From Acarospora socialis (lineage: Eukaryota; Ascomycota; Lecanoromycetes; Acarosporales; Acarosporaceae): a stretch of DNA of 64,000 nucleotides. This document shows positions 60,416-64,000 of the stretch, piece by piece. How positions within the stretch are numbered: the stretch's first letter is position 1; each line of letters opens with the position of its first letter. Location: positions 310,001 to 374,000 of the forward strand of contig JAMYGW020000009.1 of NCBI GenBank assembly GCA_025617375.2, in the 5' to 3' direction. The position numbers were made by a program, and so were the translations under genes. The notes beneath the pieces are model-generated. The model was not told the origin of the DNA and searched no databases. It worked only from the letters and a program-made list of their open reading frames with translations.

Positions 60416-61450
60416 ATGATCCGCCTTCTCACAGTTGCCTTCCTCCCCGAATATCCGCGGTGGCTCATTACGGCAGGCCGTCGTGCCGAAGCGGTCAAGG
60501 ACCTTGCCAAGATCCACGGTGATCTCCCTTTTGATCATCCAACTCTAGCCGCGGAGCTCGAACACGGGACGCGGTCATCACGGCATAAGTGGTATCAGTT
60601 ACTTTTTGGGTTATTCTGGCAAGCTTCACCTGGGAAGAAGAGTGGCTCATGCGATTGGGATCATGATGATGATAATAATGGACGGGCATTCTTGCGATCA
60701 CCGTGTACGCAAAAACGCTCTCCCAGCTGGCCGGTTTCAGCGCCAGCAAAGTCGCGTGGCTTTCCCGGCTTTGCACTATCCTTTGTCATTGTCGGCACAG
60801 CAGCCAGTGTATTGACCGTCGACCGTTTCGGGCCTCAGATACCCTTATAATTCGTGTTGTTCGTCCAAGATGCCATGCTCTTGATCTCAGCCGGCTTGTC
60901 ACGCTTGGTTAACTTCATCCGGACAGTGCAGGCGCTTACGGCACAGGTGCGGTGGCCATGGTCTTCAATAGCACCTTCTTCTTCGCCTAGACCCTTTTGA
61001 TGATTGCATTCATCTACCCGACCGAGATCTCGCCACAGGAGATTCGGGCGTTCGGAAGCAGTTACGGCGTCTTTGGCTGGGCAGTTGGATGTGGTGTTAC
61101 CGTACGTATTCCCCGCTATCTCAGTGGTCATAATCACTAAGATGCTTTGCTGTTTCAGACCTTGGTCATCCCTTCCATACTCGCTGCCCTCGGTGGAAGA
61201 TACTTACCGTCTTCGGTTCCTTCAACTTCGCGTCGCTACCGCTGTTTCACCTCTTCTTTCCCGAGACGACCGGACGGACACTGGAAGAAGTCAATTTGCT
61301 CTTTCGCGGCACACAGCCCCTGTTGTGTCGGCCAATGAAATGGGTTCCACAGAATGCTGGATGCAGCCGGTGACAACGTTGCCGTGGCGGAACGTCGGCT
61401 TGTGGAGGTGTTGGATGAGCTAGCAGGTGAGAAAAGGATGGGCCCCGAGA
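60416..61450 (+). pseudogene. Decayed MFS sugar transporter, C-terminal half
   Basis: The plus strand carries sugar-porter landmarks in the right order but in changing frames: P-E-Y-P-R-W-L-I and G-R-R-A-E-A-V (60445-60500); T-V-D-R-F-G (about 60815); Y-P-T-E-I-S-P-Q-E-I-R-A (61015-61050), followed by G-W-A-V-G-C-G-V; an intron-like GTACGT..TTTCAG (about 61100-61158); then P-E-T-T-G-R-T-L-E-E-V (about 61260-61295). At least three frame changes and several stops lie between them. The N-terminal helices are missing. A former host transporter of the sugar-porter group is a secure reading; which sugar it carried is not. Confidence 0.75.
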
Positions 61451-62024
61451 AGGGTATTATTCCGAGAACAAGCTGTCACATTAAGCACGTTGGGTTGGAA
61501 TTTCTGTCTTTAGTCATAATGACCAGTGAATTGCTTGTACGTTGTCGTAGGCCTGAAATGTCACTGGTCAGATGAGCTCACAAATCCTAATATATATCTC
61601 TATAGTCCCAGTCACAAATGAGTGCAATACTTCAGTTTTGAAGCACTCATCACATCATGAAGACCAACCACCCTAGATATGATACATATTGGAAGGATCC
61701 TTCTTTGTAAACAACATACTGTCTTAAAGCCCTTCAACAGTACTGAAATATATCGTATTAATGTCCATTCAATACATGTAGAGTAGCTCCAAGACCACGG
61801 CCCAGAATTACAATTTCCATAAATAAAATTATACATGATAATATTTCATACGCGGACTACCGAGAAGCTCTAGGGTTAAGGTTAGGGTCAGCGCGACGTT
61901 CGACGACAAACTCCCCAAAACCTCCATTCAGGCCTAAGCGCACTAACCGAATCCAGCCTAACAACACCCGCACCTCCACCCCAGTCCAAAGTAACAGAAG
62001 CCTCTCTCCCTCGAAGTCCGGCCA
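61451..62024. other. Intergenic: MED10 promoter side
   Basis: About 570 bp. AT-rich from 61580 to 61850, then C-rich towards the MED10 start. It contains a telomere-like motif, listed separately. No gene is seen. Confidence 0.45.
61870..61888 (+). repeat. Short telomere-like motif (TTAGGG-type)
   Basis: CTAGGGTTAAGGTTAGGGT holds about three units of the TTAGGG telomere repeat with one irregular spacing, about 140 bp upstream of the MED10 ATG. It could be a binding site for a Tbf1/Teb1-type Myb factor or a trace of telomere repair DNA. It is too short to decide. Confidence 0.5.
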
Positions 62025-62679
62025 ATGGCGCCAGCAACCCTCGATGCCGTCGAAGGCAAGTATCGCATACAATCTCCGACTTCCAGGTTACCAGAGCTAA
62101 CTGATCCGCGCCCCTCGCAGACCGCCTGAAAACCGTCATCCAAACCCTCTTCGAGATCCAATCCGCCGTGCACGGCTACCTCGGCCCAGAAACGCAGCAG
62201 GAGCTCGTGCGGAATATGTACCTTCCCCCTTTCACCCTCTCCTCTCTCCACCGTTCCCCCCTCTACTCCAGGACACTCCCCCTTGCGCATTCACCATCTA
62301 ACCACCCCACCAACACAGCAAACTCCTAACAACCCACCTCACCCACCTCACCACCACCTCCTCCTCCCTCCCCGTCCAGATCCCGCCCGAAATAATCGCC
62401 TACGTGGAAGACGGGCGCAACCCGGACATCTACACGCGCGAATTCGTCGAGCTGGTCCAGAAAGGCAACCAGTATCTGAAGGGCAAGGCAGAGGCGTTTG
62501 CGAGTTTTCGGGATGTGTTGGCGAGAGAGATGGAGGGGGCGATGCCGGAGGTGAGCGGGGAGGTGAGGAGGGTGGTGGAGGCGACGGGCGGGGGGAGGGG
62601 GATGGAGATGACGGGCGGCAAGATTGGGGTGGAGAGCGGGTTGGTGGAGATGAGGAATGGGGAGGGGGCGTTGGGTTAG
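62025..62679 (+). CDS. MED10: Mediator complex subunit 10
   Basis: Exons 62025..62055, 62121..62217 and 62319..62679; 162 aa, normal for MED10/Nut2. The core reads L-F-E-I-Q-S-A-V-H-G-Y, then I-P-P-E-I-I-A-Y-V-E-D-G-R-N-P-D-I-Y-T-R-E-F. The latter is the hallmark MED10 segment. The first intron (62056..62120) begins GCAAGT after GAAG and ends GCAG: a model GC-AG intron, since no GT donor gives A-V-E-D-R-L-K. The C-terminal tail is Gly/Glu/Met-rich. MED10 is a middle-module Mediator subunit that links activators to RNA polymerase II in the nucleus. Confidence 0.9.
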
Positions 62680-63406
62680 GTTAGCCGTGGTGGGAGCAGC
62701 TTGGAAGGGGGAGGAGAGGGAGAGGCAGAGTGGAGTTTTGGGTTGGGGTTACGAGTACGGGTGGAGTTAGGAGATAGGGATACCCCGGGGCGTTTGTTGG
62801 TTTTTGGGCCGCTTAGCGGCTGAGTTGTGACTTAGTAAGAGAAGTTGAGAACGAGACACTCTGCCAACGTTGAAAGAGCAGTAAAGGACCGGGAATACTT
62901 GCTCAGTGTCTTCGGTAACGCCTTCCAATGCGAATGTTGAGTATGTATCGCCCGCCTGCTGCAGCTGGTTTGACCGTCAGCCTGTTCGTGGTCCATGTTA
63001 CGCGGACTGGGGATAGAATGGTTTTGCTTTGCATATGGGAAGTCATAGCGGGCTTGTTAGGACAGTGTAGCGGTGGTGCTTGTACTGTGAGCTACGTGTG
63101 GCCTGCTGAAGATGCGTGAAGAGATGAGGGAAAGGGGGAGTGCGCTGTTCAATCATGATGAACCGGAAGAAAGTCGGGGGCAGGTGAGCTGGTCAAGGAA
63201 GGTGGGGGTTATACGTGAGGTTGTGGGTCTAGCTGTCAAAGACGAGAGTTCTTCTATACTGAAGCCCAACAAGAACATTGATCAAACCTGATATCGAGTG
63301 GAAGCCTCGACAGCAGTGTGCAATCAGGCCTTGCCCAACAAAACAATGCATTGGGCTGAGGCGTTCTTCATTTATGTGTTGTATCGGTAATGAGCTACGT
63401 TGGTAG
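62680..63406. other. Intergenic, convergent 3' ends
   Basis: About 730 bp between the stop of MED10 and the stop of the partial gene at the right edge. Short open frames look like chance. No other signal is recognised. Confidence 0.4.
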
Positions 63407-64000
63407 TCAGCCATGACCTGTAACCATTTGGTTGCGTCTGCGTGCGAATGGTAATGGGGTGGCGAAGACGGCTGCGGGGACGTATGGAATAGGCTTCCAT
63501 CTCTCAGCACTCCGTTTTGCTGGTGGGTTATCAATCTCATCGACAAACTTGGCGACTTCTTTGAGTATAGTCGACCGCAGCTGGTTGAGAGTGCGGATTC
63601 CTCGATCTCGTCTGCATCTTTCCATAATATCGAGCCATTTCCATTCGAATTCGATTCTCAGACGACCTATACGACTATCTTTCGAATGTTCTTCGTCGTG
63701 GACAGATCGTTTCACTGTGTAGAAGATATATCTATCAGTATCGATGAGCGATACTTCTAGGCTAAGGTAGCATTTAGATATCACCTCGAGGACAAGCTTC
63801 CCCAACCTTGTGCTTGTGAAGCGCGCAGGTCCAATCGTGAAACGGCTCTCCCGAGTAAATGATCTCTTTTGCCTGATGAACGAAGGCTTCCATTATATCG
63901 GTGCTAAGTTCGTCGCAGCTCGCGAAGATGGCGCCGTAATACTCGGGCACCACGACATGGAGTAATGAAGCGCTGCAGGCTAAGCTGGCAGCACACTTTC
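63407..64000 (-). CDS. Hypothetical protein, 3' part (runs off the right edge)
   Basis: Two exons on the minus strand: >64000..63785 and 63714..63407. The 70-nt intron (GTGATA..CTACACAG, with a GATACTGAT branch-like site) keeps phase and joins A-C-P-R to V-K-R-S-V-H-D-E-E. The visible protein, about 170 residues, includes V-V-V-P-E-Y-Y-G-A-I-F-A and a charged helical C-terminal part with E-F-E-W-K-W-L-D-I-M-E-R-C-R-R. An alternative unspliced frame covers 63805-63407 but has no good start. I do not recognise a family. The 5' end is outside the window. Confidence 0.5.

Overview
The window is nuclear DNA of a filamentous ascomycete (Pezizomycotina). The evidence is many short spliceosomal introns (about 46-150 nt) with GT..AG or GC..AG ends, fungus-type genes (CLU1, MOT1, an Ark1/Prk1 kinase, an alpha-arrestin, a CBM52 glycosidase, a fungal NACHT protein) and an AT-rich, point-mutated retrotransposon island. 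I cannot name class or genus. All exon joins were worked out by hand from splice motifs, phase and remembered family sequences; none is confirmed by transcripts.

Layout. 1-17.3 kb is ordinary gene space: the 3' part of CLU1 (+), a LIM protein (-), an alpha-arrestin (-), a Yap-type bZIP factor (+), an Stm1-like RGG protein (+) and a secreted CBM52 glycosidase-like protein (+). 17.3-38.7 kb is an accessory zone with no intact conserved gene. Its centre (18501-29937) is a Copia-type LTR element carrying a nested Gypsy-type LTR element (20277-26468). Both LTR pairs match in length (175 bp and 361 bp) and both 5-bp target-site duplications are intact. The island has almost no CpG, CpC or GpG. The flanks of this zone hold decayed minus-strand host coding pieces.

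38.8-54 kb is ordinary again: Ark1/Prk1 kinase (-), MOT1 (+), a ketol-acid reductoisomerase-like protein (+) and a basic Ser/Pro-rich protein (-). 54-62 kb has a more accessory character: an NmrA/ergot-alkaloid-dehydrogenase-like enzyme (+), a NACHT STAND protein (-), a MAPEG protein (+), then a decayed alpha/beta hydrolase (-) and a decayed MFS sugar transporter (+). Mediator subunit 10 (+) and a partial hypothetical gene (-) close the window.

The genes do not form one pathway. The housekeeping genes act in mitochondrial distribution, transcription (MOT1, MED10, bZIP), endocytosis (arrestin, Ark/Prk kinase) and ribosome binding (Stm1-like). The best leads are the nested island with its unusual mutation context and spared LTR edges, three predicted GC-AG introns, a reductoisomerase homologue lacking the usual catalytic His, and the NACHT neighbourhood with its dying metabolic genes.
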